Of a DNA stretch of 42,885 bases, positions 24,207 to 33,867 are shown in pieces. The stretch is taken from positions 1 to 42,885 of the forward strand of contig JAEXZS010000069.1 in NCBI GenBank assembly GCA_023451375.1, read 5' to 3'. A model generated the notes under the pieces. It searched no databases and was not told the origin of the DNA. It saw nothing but the letters and a program-made list of their open reading frames with translations. Within the stretch, counting starts at the first letter, position 1, and each line of letters starts with the position of its first letter. Origin of the DNA: Pseudomonadota bacterium. GTDB lineage: Bacteria; Pseudomonadota; Alphaproteobacteria; Caulobacterales; Caulobacteraceae. A program made the translations under genes and the position numbers.

Positions 24207-24764
24207 TCACGCCGCCTCGTCCCGCGCCTCCACCCCCTCCGGCAGCCCCAGCGCCTCGCGCAGATCCTCGGGATGCAGCCGCGCCATCTCGGCGTCCAGC
24301 ACCTCCAGCGGCCTCAGCCGCCCGTCCGCGTCCCAGAACGCCTCCGCCCACGGCTGATCCGTCTCCCGCGCCCGCGCCCGGTCACGCGCCTCCGCCTCCG
24401 GCCCCAGCAGGTCCGCGCGGCGCCGGTACAGCCACGGAATGTGCCACAGCGGCGCGGCCCTCAGCCGGTCGTCCGCCATCGCCCCTTCCAGACACGCCGC
24501 CAGGTCCCGCACGTCCGCCAGCCGCGCGTCGAACGCCTCGCGCTGGTTCCGCGCATATTGCGCCCAGCCCTCCAGCGGCTCGGGCCTGGGATCGTCCGGC
24601 CGCAGCCTGCGCCACCCCTCCGCCGCGCGCCGCCGCCACAGGTTCGACAGCCCGACATCGTACCGCAGCGCCAGCGACGCCGCCGTCTCCCCACGCTCCC
24701 ACGCCCGGCGGACCTCGTTCCAGGTCTGCTCGGAGCGGATCTTTCCATGTGACCGATTGCCCAT
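24207..24764 (-). CDS. HTH protein of unknown function (paralogue A)
   Basis: A 185-residue, Arg/Ala-rich protein. An N-terminal homeodomain-like HTH (about 8-52) reads SEQTWNEVRRAWERGETAA, then LALRYDVGLSNLWRRRAAEGW. The rest is helical and charged, with WAEAFWDADGRLRPLEVLDA. The HTH closely resembles that of the divergent gene at 24962 (SEQVWAEVRRDYLAGMPAED), so they look like paralogues. Similar HTHs occur in phage terminase small subunits, but there are no other phage genes here. It ends five bases after ctaG, tail to tail. Confidence 0.65.
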   Translation of the reverse strand: MGNRSHGKIRSEQTWNEVRRAWERGETAASLALRYDVGLSNLWRRRAAEGWRRLRPDDPRPEPLEGWAQYARNQREAFDARLADVRDLAACLEGAMADDRLRAAPLWHIPWLYRRRADLLGPEAEARDRARARETDQPWAEAFWDADGRLRPLEVLDAEMARLHPEDLREALGLPEGVEARDEAA

Positions 24765-24949
24765 GCGACAGGCCTAACCCGCGCCTGCGCCAGAATCGGC
24801 CGTGCCCCCCGCCGTCCCCGGCGCCGCCCCGCCGCCGTCCGGGCCGAGTTAGGCGCGTCGGCGCCGTCGACCTGACACGCCGCCTTCTGGAATTTCAGCC
24901 GCTTGACCCCGAAAACGGCCGATCTGCGCGCCTGAGTTGGGGCTCGACA

Positions 24950-24955
24950 TATAAT
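24950..24955 (+). promoter_or_regulatory. -10 box of a probable leaderless transcript
   Basis: A perfect TATAAT stands six bases before the ATG at 24962, the spacing that would place transcription start on the A of the ATG. There is no ribosome site. No clear -35 was found. Confidence 0.45.
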
Positions 24956-24961
24956 CGGGGC

Positions 24962-25777
24962 ATGAAAAAACGCACATACAAACGCCGCTCCGAACAGGTC
25001 TGGGCCGAGGTCCGCCGCGACTATCTGGCCGGCATGCCCGCCGAGGACGCCGCCCGCCTCCACGACGTCACCGTCTCCGCCCTGCGCGCCCGCGCCGTCC
25101 GACAGGGCTGGTCCCGCTACCTCCACGCCCAGCCCGCCCCGGACGGACCGGAGGCGCCCTCCGACGACCCGGCCCCCGCGCCCCCGCCCCTCGACCCCGC
25201 CGCCGAGCAGAGCCACGACAGCCTTGACCCAGGGCCCGACAGCGAGGCCGACGAAGACGCCGACCCCGCCGACCTCGCCCGCGCCGCCACCCTGGCCTCG
25301 GGCCAGGCCATGCGCGCCGGCCATTGGACCCAGGCCCACGCCCTGGCCTCCCTGGCCGAGCGCTACCGCAAGCTGGCCGGCCGCGAGGACGCCCGCCGCA
25401 AGCCCCTGACCCCGGACACCGCCCCGCTGCAGCTGGTCGTCGACATTCTGATGGACGAAGACCTGCCCAACCGCCGCCTGGCCCGCCACCCCGACCACGC
25501 GCCCGACCCCGTCACGGTCCCCTACCACCACCGGCGCCAGCGCCTTAACCGCCTGAACTCGGAGTTCCAGCACGCCCAGGTGGGCCGTCGCGTCGCCTGC
25601 GACCGCCGCATCGCCGCGCTGGAGGCGCAACTGGCCGCCGCCGGCCTCACGCCCGTGGAGGAAGACGACCGCGCCCGCCGCATCCGCCTGGGCTACGACA
25701 TGCACATCTGCCCGCTGGGTAAGGTGGTCTCGAGGGAGGAGTGGGAAAAGTCGCTGGACGAGTTGAACGAGCGGTGA
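24962..25777 (+). CDS. HTH protein of unknown function (paralogue B)
   Basis: A 271-residue protein beginning with the basic MKKRTYKRRSEQVW and an HTH (about 9-52) with AARLHDVTVSALRARAVRQGW. A long Pro/Asp/Ala linker (60-105) follows, then a helical domain with QAMRAGHWTQAHALASLAER, and a C-terminal region with RVACDRRIAALEAQLAAAG. It shares the N-terminal domain with the oppositely oriented gene at 24764, 197 bases away. Function unknown; a DNA-binding role, perhaps terminase-small-subunit-like, is only suggested. It converges with the DpnI-like gene. Confidence 0.68.
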   Translation: MKKRTYKRRSEQVWAEVRRDYLAGMPAEDAARLHDVTVSALRARAVRQGWSRYLHAQPAPDGPEAPSDDPAPAPPPLDPAAEQSHDSLDPGPDSEADEDADPADLARAATLASGQAMRAGHWTQAHALASLAERYRKLAGREDARRKPLTPDTAPLQLVVDILMDEDLPNRRLARHPDHAPDPVTVPYHHRRQRLNRLNSEFQHAQVGRRVACDRRIAALEAQLAAAGLTPVEEDDRARRIRLGYDMHICPLGKVVSREEWEKSLDELNER

Positions 25778-25789
25778 GGGGGCGCCCGC

Positions 25790-25904
25790 TCACACCCGCC
25801 GAGAGGTCCCGCGCCCGTTGAACGCCAGCCACCCATCCCGGACCTGATCCGGGATCACGCAGCATCTGCAACTGCTGCCTGATCTTGGGCCGGACATTGC
25901 TGGT
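25790..25904 (-). pseudogene. Displaced 3' end of the DpnI-like gene
   Basis: Dropping one base near 25902 continues the protein as NVRPKIRQQLQMLRD, matching DpnI's recognition-helix stretch IKEKIRQQLQILRD. Skipping a 19-base palindromic insert then gives GWLAFNGRGTSRRV and a stop at 25790, matching DpnI's wing IIEFKGRGKYRKL. So a full-length ancestor ended 13 bases from the convergent gene. Two separate changes now break it. Confidence 0.78.
25835..25855. repeat. Palindromic repeat inside the DpnI-like 3' end
   Basis: ATCCCGGA-CCTGA-TCCGGGAT is a perfect 8-bp stem with a 5-base loop. Its sequence is of the type dispersed in Caulobacterales intergenic DNA. Removing 19 bases of it restores the DpnI-like frame, and GAT flanks both sides, as if duplicated on insertion. 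Confidence 0.7.
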
Positions 25905-26595
25905 TGCCGGGATAGAGCGCCGCCAGACGCGGCTCGAAGGCATAGACATCCGCCAGGGTGAACTCCGCCTGCCCGATCGCCTCAACGCACCGCATCACCT
26001 CCAGCAGCCAGCCGCGTGCGTTCAGCCCGGCGTCCCGCAGGAACAGGGTGCTGCGCCATTGATCCAGCACCGCCGCCTTGGGCACGTGCAGTCCGTCCCG
26101 GATCAAAGGAATGCGCCCCGCCGCCGGAACCTGTCCGATCAGGATGTTGCAGCCCTGCCAGCCCGCCCGCCGCGCGTTCGGTCCCAGCGGCTTGCGCGGC
26201 TCGATGATCGCATTGGTGAAGAAGTGGCGCGGCACGACGATCAGGTCGGTGACGCGGGTGCGGCCCCTGTCATAGGCCATGACCAGCAGGCTGGGATTGT
26301 TGCGCGCCTCAAGGCGCGCGGTCATGGCGCCATAGGCGCCGTTCACGACCTTCGGTCCCAGGCGCCCTCGCTTGGCCTTCAGTTCGTATTCCTCGGCGCA
26401 CTTCGGGCAGCCGAAGTCCGCGACGGGCGAGTTGTTGGGGAAGGGACGCAGCGCCTCGGCGCCGCAACTGGGGCAGAAGGCGTTGGCGGCGATCCAGCCT
26501 TCGGTCAGGACGCGGGCGTTCTGCGACGCGCTGACGTAGACGGCCGCCTCTTCGGCGAAGCCGAGTTTGCTCCAGGGACGATCCGTATCCGACAT
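25855..26595 (-). CDS. DpnI-family methyl-directed restriction endonuclease, 3' end frameshifted
   Basis: A 246-residue ORF that follows Streptococcus DpnI almost from end to end: SQNARVLTEGW, NNSPVADFGCPKCAEEYELK, DGAYATM-like NGAYGAM, then PLGPNARRAGWQGCNI and EFTLADVYAFEPRL. The catalytic PD-(D/E)XK residues align as Asp60, Glu71 and Lys73 (the spacing of DpnI Asp53, Glu64 and Lys66). A zinc site is formed by Cys41, Cys44, Cys63 and Cys66. DpnI cuts only Gm6ATC. The C-terminal winged helix, which reads the methylated base, is cut short: after YPGNQQ the frame slips into CPAQDQAAVADAA. The lost residues continue in other frames (see 25790-25904). It lies 28 bases after a small gene on the same strand. 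Confidence 0.88.
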   Translation of the reverse strand: MSDTDRPWSKLGFAEEAAVYVSASQNARVLTEGWIAANAFCPSCGAEALRPFPNNSPVADFGCPKCAEEYELKAKRGRLGPKVVNGAYGAMTARLEARNNPSLLVMAYDRGRTRVTDLIVVPRHFFTNAIIEPRKPLGPNARRAGWQGCNILIGQVPAAGRIPLIRDGLHVPKAAVLDQWRSTLFLRDAGLNARGWLLEVMRCVEAIGQAEFTLADVYAFEPRLAALYPGNQQCPAQDQAAVADAA

Positions 26596-26623
26596 GCCGC
26601 CAGAATGGCGGCGTTAGGGTTCA

Positions 26624-26842
26624 TCATCCCTTACCGCGCGTGTAGCCGTCGATGTCATTTCCGTCCTCGTCGATGGCTGACATGCGGACAGCATCGAACT
26701 CGGTCACGCCTTGGTTTTCCCATGTGACATTGAGGTCGCCGCTGTAGACGAGGTCGACGGCCTCCTCGGCGGAGTCGGCCTCGACCTCGCAGGTGTAATC
26801 GACATAGGCGTCGACCCGGCTGAGGACTGTAAACTTCGCCAT
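26624..26842 (-). CDS. Small acidic protein upstream of DpnI-like gene (possibly DpnD/PcfM-like)
   Basis: A 72-residue acidic protein with the pattern YTCEVEADSAEEAVDLVYSG and VTEFDAVRMSAIDEDGN. The strand, 'VEADSxEEA' helix and short C-terminal acidic part resemble the DpnD-PcfM C-terminal domain; dpnD accompanies the DpnI gene in pneumococcus. The resemblance is general and could be chance. The start at 26842 follows a plausible GGAGGAATCG site. It precedes the endonuclease gene by 28 bases, probably in one transcript. Confidence 0.6.
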   Translation of the reverse strand: MAKFTVLSRVDAYVDYTCEVEADSAEEAVDLVYSGDLNVTWENQGVTEFDAVRMSAIDEDGNDIDGYTRGKG

Positions 26843-26875
26843 TGATACGATTCCTCCACACGTTATCGTGGCGAA

Positions 26876-27985
26876 ATGGAACATGACAAGAACGTGGACG
26901 TCAACGCGGGCGATGAACGCCCATTAGTACCGGCATTGCGGGTCGTTCATCTCGCGGGAGGCCTCAGGGCAATCGACTTTAATCAGCCCCAAGTCCGTAT
27001 TGAGGTGGTGCCGAATGTGCAGTTCGGTAGTTTCCGAACGCCAGACTATCAGAATCTTTTCCAAGTTCTCGTGACGTTGGGCTTTCGCCCGATCGGCGCA
27101 GATTTCTATACGCGCCACGCGGATTCCGAGGGTTCGCCCCCTGATTGGCAGGCGTTTCGGGTCGATGGTGGATATTACGCGATGTTGGCAGAGCGGTCTT
27201 GGAGCGGTGTAAGGTATGCGGCAAGTAGGGATGGAAATGCTACGCTAGAAATTCTCGCGTCGAAAGCTCGCACGTATCTTAGATTACTTCCATTAAGGCT
27301 GAGACAGCTAAGTGAAGCGTATAACAGCAGCTTGGCTAGAGCTCTCACTGGCCGCTCAACGGTGAAGATTGGTCACCACTTTGGAAACGAATGGGGTGAG
27401 CATATCGACGCCGCCATTCACGCATTTCTATCTGACGCAGCGGCGTTTCGTGATGTCCTTTCGGAAATCGTCTGGCGCGTAATTTTGGGTAATGATGATA
27501 AATCAGTCACGAGTCTAAGCGGACTGCTAAATAAAACAAAGAACAATAGGCATCCAATTGTCGTTCTCATAAGAGAGAGCGCAAAAGACGGTTGGATTTC
27601 TCACCTTAGCGACCTCCGCAATCAGATTGTACACGTGGCTCCGGTGGCGGATAGTCAAGAGCACCATATGTGCGAACTGCGAGCTCATAGAAGCCCATCA
27701 GGTCAGGATATTCCAACAATACATTTGGCGTTACTGGAAGGAAGCGGTCATGTCAGAAAGCCGTCTAGCACATTTGTCGACTATAATGATGAAGAAGCCG
27801 TCAAGGCGTCACTCGCATCGTACCAAGAATATGTTCGATCAAGTCGAGATGCGTTGGATGTGTGCGAGTACTTTTGTGCCAAGCTCGTCTCGCTGAGCAT
27901 GAGGATAAAAAATTTCGGTTTTCTTGAGGAGCGCGAAATCATCATAACAGACGATGACATCGTAGGGCCCATCGAGCTTTACTGA
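26876..27985 (+). CDS. HEPN-motif protein of low GC (candidate defence ribonuclease)
   Basis: A 369-residue protein encoded in AT-rich DNA (roughly 45-50% GC against about 68% around it) with codons unlike its neighbours, so it is probably acquired. The N-terminal half (1-125) is beta-rich, with VRIEVVPNVQF and FYTRHADSEGSPPDW. The C-terminal half is helical and holds LRNQIVHVAPV, in which Arg248-Asn249-x3-His253 is the HEPN active-site pattern RNxxxH. HEPN domains are ribonucleases in many anti-phage and toxin systems. I do not recognise the whole family. It is divergent from the small gene, separated by 33 bases. Confidence 0.7.
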   Translation: MEHDKNVDVNAGDERPLVPALRVVHLAGGLRAIDFNQPQVRIEVVPNVQFGSFRTPDYQNLFQVLVTLGFRPIGADFYTRHADSEGSPPDWQAFRVDGGYYAMLAERSWSGVRYAASRDGNATLEILASKARTYLRLLPLRLRQLSEAYNSSLARALTGRSTVKIGHHFGNEWGEHIDAAIHAFLSDAAAFRDVLSEIVWRVILGNDDKSVTSLSGLLNKTKNNRHPIVVLIRESAKDGWISHLSDLRNQIVHVAPVADSQEHHMCELRAHRSPSGQDIPTIHLALLEGSGHVRKPSSTFVDYNDEEAVKASLASYQEYVRSSRDALDVCEYFCAKLVSLSMRIKNFGFLEEREIIITDDDIVGPIELY

Positions 27986-28031
27986 CGTCGATCAAGACGG
28001 TGACCGCCCACCAACTCAGGTCGTGCGCGCC

Positions 28032-30371
<2,340 letters not shown>

Positions 30372-30479
30372 GAACGGAAGGTAGGGCTGACGTCATCTCG
30401 GCGCCAGTCCAACGCATGCGAGCGTCTCTGGTTGAGCCAACGCGCGCGGCGCATCTTGACGCTGCCGTACAGGATGTCC

Positions 30480-30507
30480 TACACACTGTGTATCACACAC
30501 TATGTGA
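30480..30507 (+). promoter_or_regulatory. Palindrome pair before second padR
   Basis: TACACACTGTGTA (30480-30492) is a perfect palindrome around one base, and TCACA-CACTA-TGTGA (30493-30507) is a second inverted repeat immediately after. They end 17 bases before the padR GTG start and are likely its own operator. The two form an approximate direct repeat of CACAC-T-TGTG. Confidence 0.5.
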
Positions 30508-30524
30508 CGTCACGGAGTGCGCGC

Positions 30525-30857
30525 GTGATTCGGGACGAGGAACTGCTGTTCGAGAGTCTGCGGCTGGAGCTGCGGCGCGGATCGCTTGTCCTGGCCGTGC
30601 TGGCGAGCCTCCGGCGTGAGCAATACGGCTATTCGCTGCGGGTGGCGTTGGGCGAGGCGGGCGTCGAGATGGAGGAGAGCACCCTCTATCCGCTGCTGCG
30701 CCGGCTGGAGAGCCAGGGCCTGCTGGACAGCGAGTGGCGTGAGGAGGAGCGGCGCAGGAAGCGGTTCTACCGCCTGTCGTCGCGGGGGGAGGCCATGTTG
30801 GAGCGGCTGGCCGCCGAATGGCGGGGTCTGTCGGCCTCGCTGGAGAAGATGCTGTGA
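30525..30857 (+). CDS. PadR-family transcriptional regulator (second copy)
   Basis: A 110-residue winged-helix PadR with LELRRGSLVLAVLASL, EQYGYSLRVALGEAGVE, MEESTLYPLLRRLESQGLLD and RKRFYRLSSRGEAML. The GTG at 30525 follows a GGAG site at 30514 by seven bases; the longer frame crosses the uvrB promoter and is rejected. It partners with the HAAS gene that follows, as in the operon at 19 kb, but differs in sequence, so its operator probably differs. Confidence 0.9.
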   Translation: MIRDEELLFESLRLELRRGSLVLAVLASLRREQYGYSLRVALGEAGVEMEESTLYPLLRRLESQGLLDSEWREEERRRKRFYRLSSRGEAMLERLAAEWRGLSASLEKML

Positions 30858-30883
30858 ACACCGGCAAAGAGGGAGGGATCAGG

Positions 30884-31984
30884 ATGGACCTGGTCGAACG
30901 CTATCTGAAAGCCGTCGCGGCCCAACTGCCGAAGGAGACGCGGGAAGACATCGTCGCCGAGTTGCGCGACGACATCATGGGCCGGATCGAGGATCTGGAA
31001 GGCCGGCTGGGCCGGGCGCCGACCGACGATGAGGTCGAGGCGCTGCTACGAGAGGTCGGCCATCCCCTGACGGTGGCGGCGCGCTATCGGTCGGGTCCCC
31101 AGGCGCTGATCGGACCGGAGCTCTATCCCTGGTGGCTGTTCGCGGTGAAGGTCGGCTTGGCGGTCATGGCATGCGTCACTCTGATCAGCCTGGCCGTTCG
31201 GGTTCTGGTCGGCGATGTCTACCTGGGCCAGGCGATCGGCCAGGGCTTCGCCAGCCTCTTCAGCGGCGCGGTCTCCATCATCGGCATACTGACCGTCGCG
31301 GGTTTCATCCTGGAGCGGCAGGAGAAGAAGCCGGATTTCATCGCCAAGTGGCGGGTCAAGGACCTGGGCCTGTTCGAACTGGGCGGGACCATCGACGCCG
31401 AGGAGTGGGGCCGCAAGCTGTCGGGCGACTGGTCGGAGCCCAAGATCAAGCCGGGTCCCGAGGTGAAGAAGAGCGCCGAGATGTCGCCGGTGGCGCGCGC
31501 GGTGGCCAGCGCCATCGGCTGGGCCGTGCTGCTGCTGTGGTGGACCGGCCTGCTGCAGGTGGCGCCGATCCGGCCGGAGGAGCTGGCGGGCGTCGTCGAC
31601 GGCGTCGACTATGGGCGTATCCTGCGTGAGATGGTTCAGGCCGCCTATTGGCCCGTGACGATCTTTGCCGCGGCGCGCGTCGTGTTCGACCTGATGCGGG
31701 CCGCGTCAGGCGGGAACGTTCGTCTCACGGCGCTGGGCGATATGGCGTTCGGCGCGGCGGCGGCTTGGGGACTGCTGTGGATCTGGTTCTGGTCACCGCT
31801 GACGCCGGTGATCTGGGTTGGAACGATCACCGACTTTATCGACAGGGTGCTGGCGCTGTTCCAGCGGACGGGCGCAGACGTGGGCGGCTTGGCGACCATA
31901 TTGATGGTGGTCGCGGTCTGGGCCTTCGCGGCGGAAGTCGTGCGCGTGATCCGCGCCGCCCAGCGATTGATCGTCGGACGCTGA
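30884..31984 (+). CDS. HAAS-domain membrane protein (second copy)
   Basis: A 366-residue protein. The HAAS domain is at the N-terminus: LVERYLKAVAAQLPKETRED, DDIMGRIEDLEGRLG, DDEVEALLREVGHPLTVAAR. Seven or so membrane helices follow, with a charged loop (about 150-200) rich in Lys and Glu. It is much larger than the HAAS protein at 18508. The ATG at 30884 follows a strong AGAGGGAGGG; a GTG at 30854 overlapping the PadR stop is a possible alternative. No DUF2807 partner follows. Confidence 0.85.
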   Translation: MDLVERYLKAVAAQLPKETREDIVAELRDDIMGRIEDLEGRLGRAPTDDEVEALLREVGHPLTVAARYRSGPQALIGPELYPWWLFAVKVGLAVMACVTLISLAVRVLVGDVYLGQAIGQGFASLFSGAVSIIGILTVAGFILERQEKKPDFIAKWRVKDLGLFELGGTIDAEEWGRKLSGDWSEPKIKPGPEVKKSAEMSPVARAVASAIGWAVLLLWWTGLLQVAPIRPEELAGVVDGVDYGRILREMVQAAYWPVTIFAAARVVFDLMRAASGGNVRLTALGDMAFGAAAAWGLLWIWFWSPLTPVIWVGTITDFIDRVLALFQRTGADVGGLATILMVVAVWAFAAEVVRVIRAAQRLIVGR

Positions 31985-31994
31985 GAGAAATCAG

Positions 31995-32014
31995 CCCTTT
32001 CCGTGAAGGAAGGG
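31995..32014 (+). terminator. Weak hairpin after second HAAS gene
   Basis: CCCTTTCC pairs imperfectly with GGAAGGG across GTGAA, 11 bases after the stop. It may end the PadR-HAAS transcript; there is no T-run. Confidence 0.35.
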
Positions 32015-32088
32015 TCTGAACCTTCGGCCCATTTCGCCGTTCCGGGCGAGCGGCGTCATTCCGGCCCGCATCGGGGCTGGAACATCGC

Positions 32089-33864
32089 GTGACGCTGCAA
32101 CAGGGCTTGGCCTTCGGACTGGTGGGGCTGACGGTGGCGGCCTTCATCTGGGGCCGGTTCCGCTACGATCTGGTGGCGGTCGCGGCGCTGGTCGCCGGGT
32201 TGGCGGTCGGGGTGATCCCGGCCGAGGACGCCTTCGCTGGCTTCGCCAACGACGTGACAGTGATCATCGCCTGCGCCCTGATCGTGTCGGCGGCCTTCGC
32301 CAAGTCCGGCATCGTCGAAATGGCGCTGAAGCGGGTCATGCCGCATCTGAAGACGGAGCGCAGCCAGGTGCCGGTGCTGACCACGGCGGTGACCCTGCTT
32401 TCGATGGTGACCAAGAACGTGGGCGCCCTGGCGATCATGATGCCGGTGGCGCTGCAGGTCAGCCGGCGCACCGGCACGCCGCAGTCGCGCCTGCTGATGC
32501 CGATGGCGTTCGGGGCGATGGCGGGGGGGATGGTGACCTTGGTCGGCACCTCGCCCAACATCCTGGTCGCCGAGGTGCGTCAGGATATCGTCGGCGAGCC
32601 GTTCCGCATGTTCGACTATGCCCCCGTCGGTCTGGCGCTGACGGCGGCGGCGCTGGCGTTTCTGGCGTTCGGCTACCGCCTCCTGCCGAAAGATCGAACG
32701 GGAGCCATCGGCCTGTCGGCGGCGCTTTCAGCCAACGCCTATTTGACCGAGGCGCGCGTGCCGGACGACTGGGCGCTGGAACCGTCCACCATCACCGCCC
32801 TGGGCCAGCTGGCGCCGGATCAGATCAAGGTCATGGCCCTGATCCGCGACGGCCGGCGCCGCGCCCGGCCAAGAGGCAACACGATCGTGCGGCCTGGCGA
32901 CACCCTGCTGCTGAAGGGCGACCAGGAGGCGCTGGAAGGCTTCATCGACGCGGCGCGGCTAAAGCTGGTGCGCGGCGACCGGCCCGTGCTGCTGGAGCAG
33001 TCCAAGGACGAAGTGCACCTGGTCGAGGCGGTAGTCGGCGCGGATTCGCCGTTGACCGGCCAGTCGGTGCGGCAGTTGGACCTCTACGGCCAGCACGGTC
33101 TGAACCTGCTGGGCGTGTCGCGCAGCGGCTATGAACTGACCCAGCACCTGCGGACGGCCAAGCTGCAGACGGGCGACGTGCTGCTGCTGCAAGGGTCGGA
33201 GGCTGCCTTGCCGGGCCGGTTGGCGGAACTGGGCCTGCTGCCGCTGGCCGAACGCGAGGTGCGGCTGGGCGGGAGGCGGCGCAAGTTCCTGCCCGCTATC
33301 GTGCTGGCGACGGCGATGGTGATGGTCGGCTTCGGGGTCATTCCCGTGTCGATCGCCTTCTTTGGCGCGGCGGTGGTGATCGTGGCCTTGGGCGGGCTGA
33401 AGATGCGCGAGGCCTACGCCTCGCTGGACGGGCCGCTGCTGGTGCTGATCGCGGCGCTGATCCCGGTTTCGGACGCCATTCAACAGACGGGCGGCGCCGA
33501 CCTGATCGCGGGCGCCCTGCGGGGGCTGTTCGAAGGCATCCCGCCGGTGGTGGCGGTGGCGGGCATGATGCTGGCCTCGATGGCGGTGACGCCGTTCCTG
33601 AACAACGCGGCGACCGTGCTGGTGGTCGCGCCGATCGCGGCGACGCTGGCGCAGGCGCTGGGGTATCGGCCCGATCCGTTCCTGATGGCGGTCGCGGTCG
33701 GCGCCGCATGCGATTTCCTGACCCCCATCGGGCACCAGTGCAACACCATGGTCATGGGGCCGGGCGGCTATAAGTTCTCGGACTATCCGAAGCTGGGGCT
33801 GCCGCTGAGCCTGTTGGTGCTGGTCATCGGCCCTCCGGTGATCCTGCTGTTCTGGCCGATGTAG
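32089..33864 (+). CDS. SLC13-type transporter with two RCK-C (TrkA-C) domains
   Basis: A 591-residue membrane protein of the SLC13/CitMHS type, in which two cytoplasmic RCK-C domains lie between the two halves of the transporter. The first half (1-190) has the helix-hairpin signature MVTLVGTSPNILVAEVRQD; the RCK part (about 215-390) reads IVRPGDTLLLKGDQEALE and TGQSVRQLDLYG; the second half has PFLNNAATVLVVAPI and FLTPIGHQCNTMVMGPGGY, the paired conserved loops. It probably moves sulfate or a dicarboxylate with sodium or protons. It starts with GTG, as no earlier start fits. Confidence 0.9.
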   Translation: MTLQQGLAFGLVGLTVAAFIWGRFRYDLVAVAALVAGLAVGVIPAEDAFAGFANDVTVIIACALIVSAAFAKSGIVEMALKRVMPHLKTERSQVPVLTTAVTLLSMVTKNVGALAIMMPVALQVSRRTGTPQSRLLMPMAFGAMAGGMVTLVGTSPNILVAEVRQDIVGEPFRMFDYAPVGLALTAAALAFLAFGYRLLPKDRTGAIGLSAALSANAYLTEARVPDDWALEPSTITALGQLAPDQIKVMALIRDGRRRARPRGNTIVRPGDTLLLKGDQEALEGFIDAARLKLVRGDRPVLLEQSKDEVHLVEAVVGADSPLTGQSVRQLDLYGQHGLNLLGVSRSGYELTQHLRTAKLQTGDVLLLQGSEAALPGRLAELGLLPLAEREVRLGGRRRKFLPAIVLATAMVMVGFGVIPVSIAFFGAAVVIVALGGLKMREAYASLDGPLLVLIAALIPVSDAIQQTGGADLIAGALRGLFEGIPPVVAVAGMMLASMAVTPFLNNAATVLVVAPIAATLAQALGYRPDPFLMAVAVGAACDFLTPIGHQCNTMVMGPGGYKFSDYPKLGLPLSLLVLVIGPPVILLFWPM

Positions 33865-33867
33865 GGC

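Noticed and set aside
24207..25777. A prophage remnant based on terminase-small-subunit-like HTHs
   Set aside because: No large terminase, portal, capsid or integrase genes are near; flanks are housekeeping genes.
2067..26595. The cytosine methyltransferase and the DpnI-like enzyme as one restriction-modification system
   Set aside because: They are 22 kb apart and act on different bases; DpnI-type enzymes cut methylated DNA and need no cognate methylase.
30416..30619. Short ORF across the padR promoter
   Set aside because: It runs through the operator palindromes and the PadR gene in another frame.
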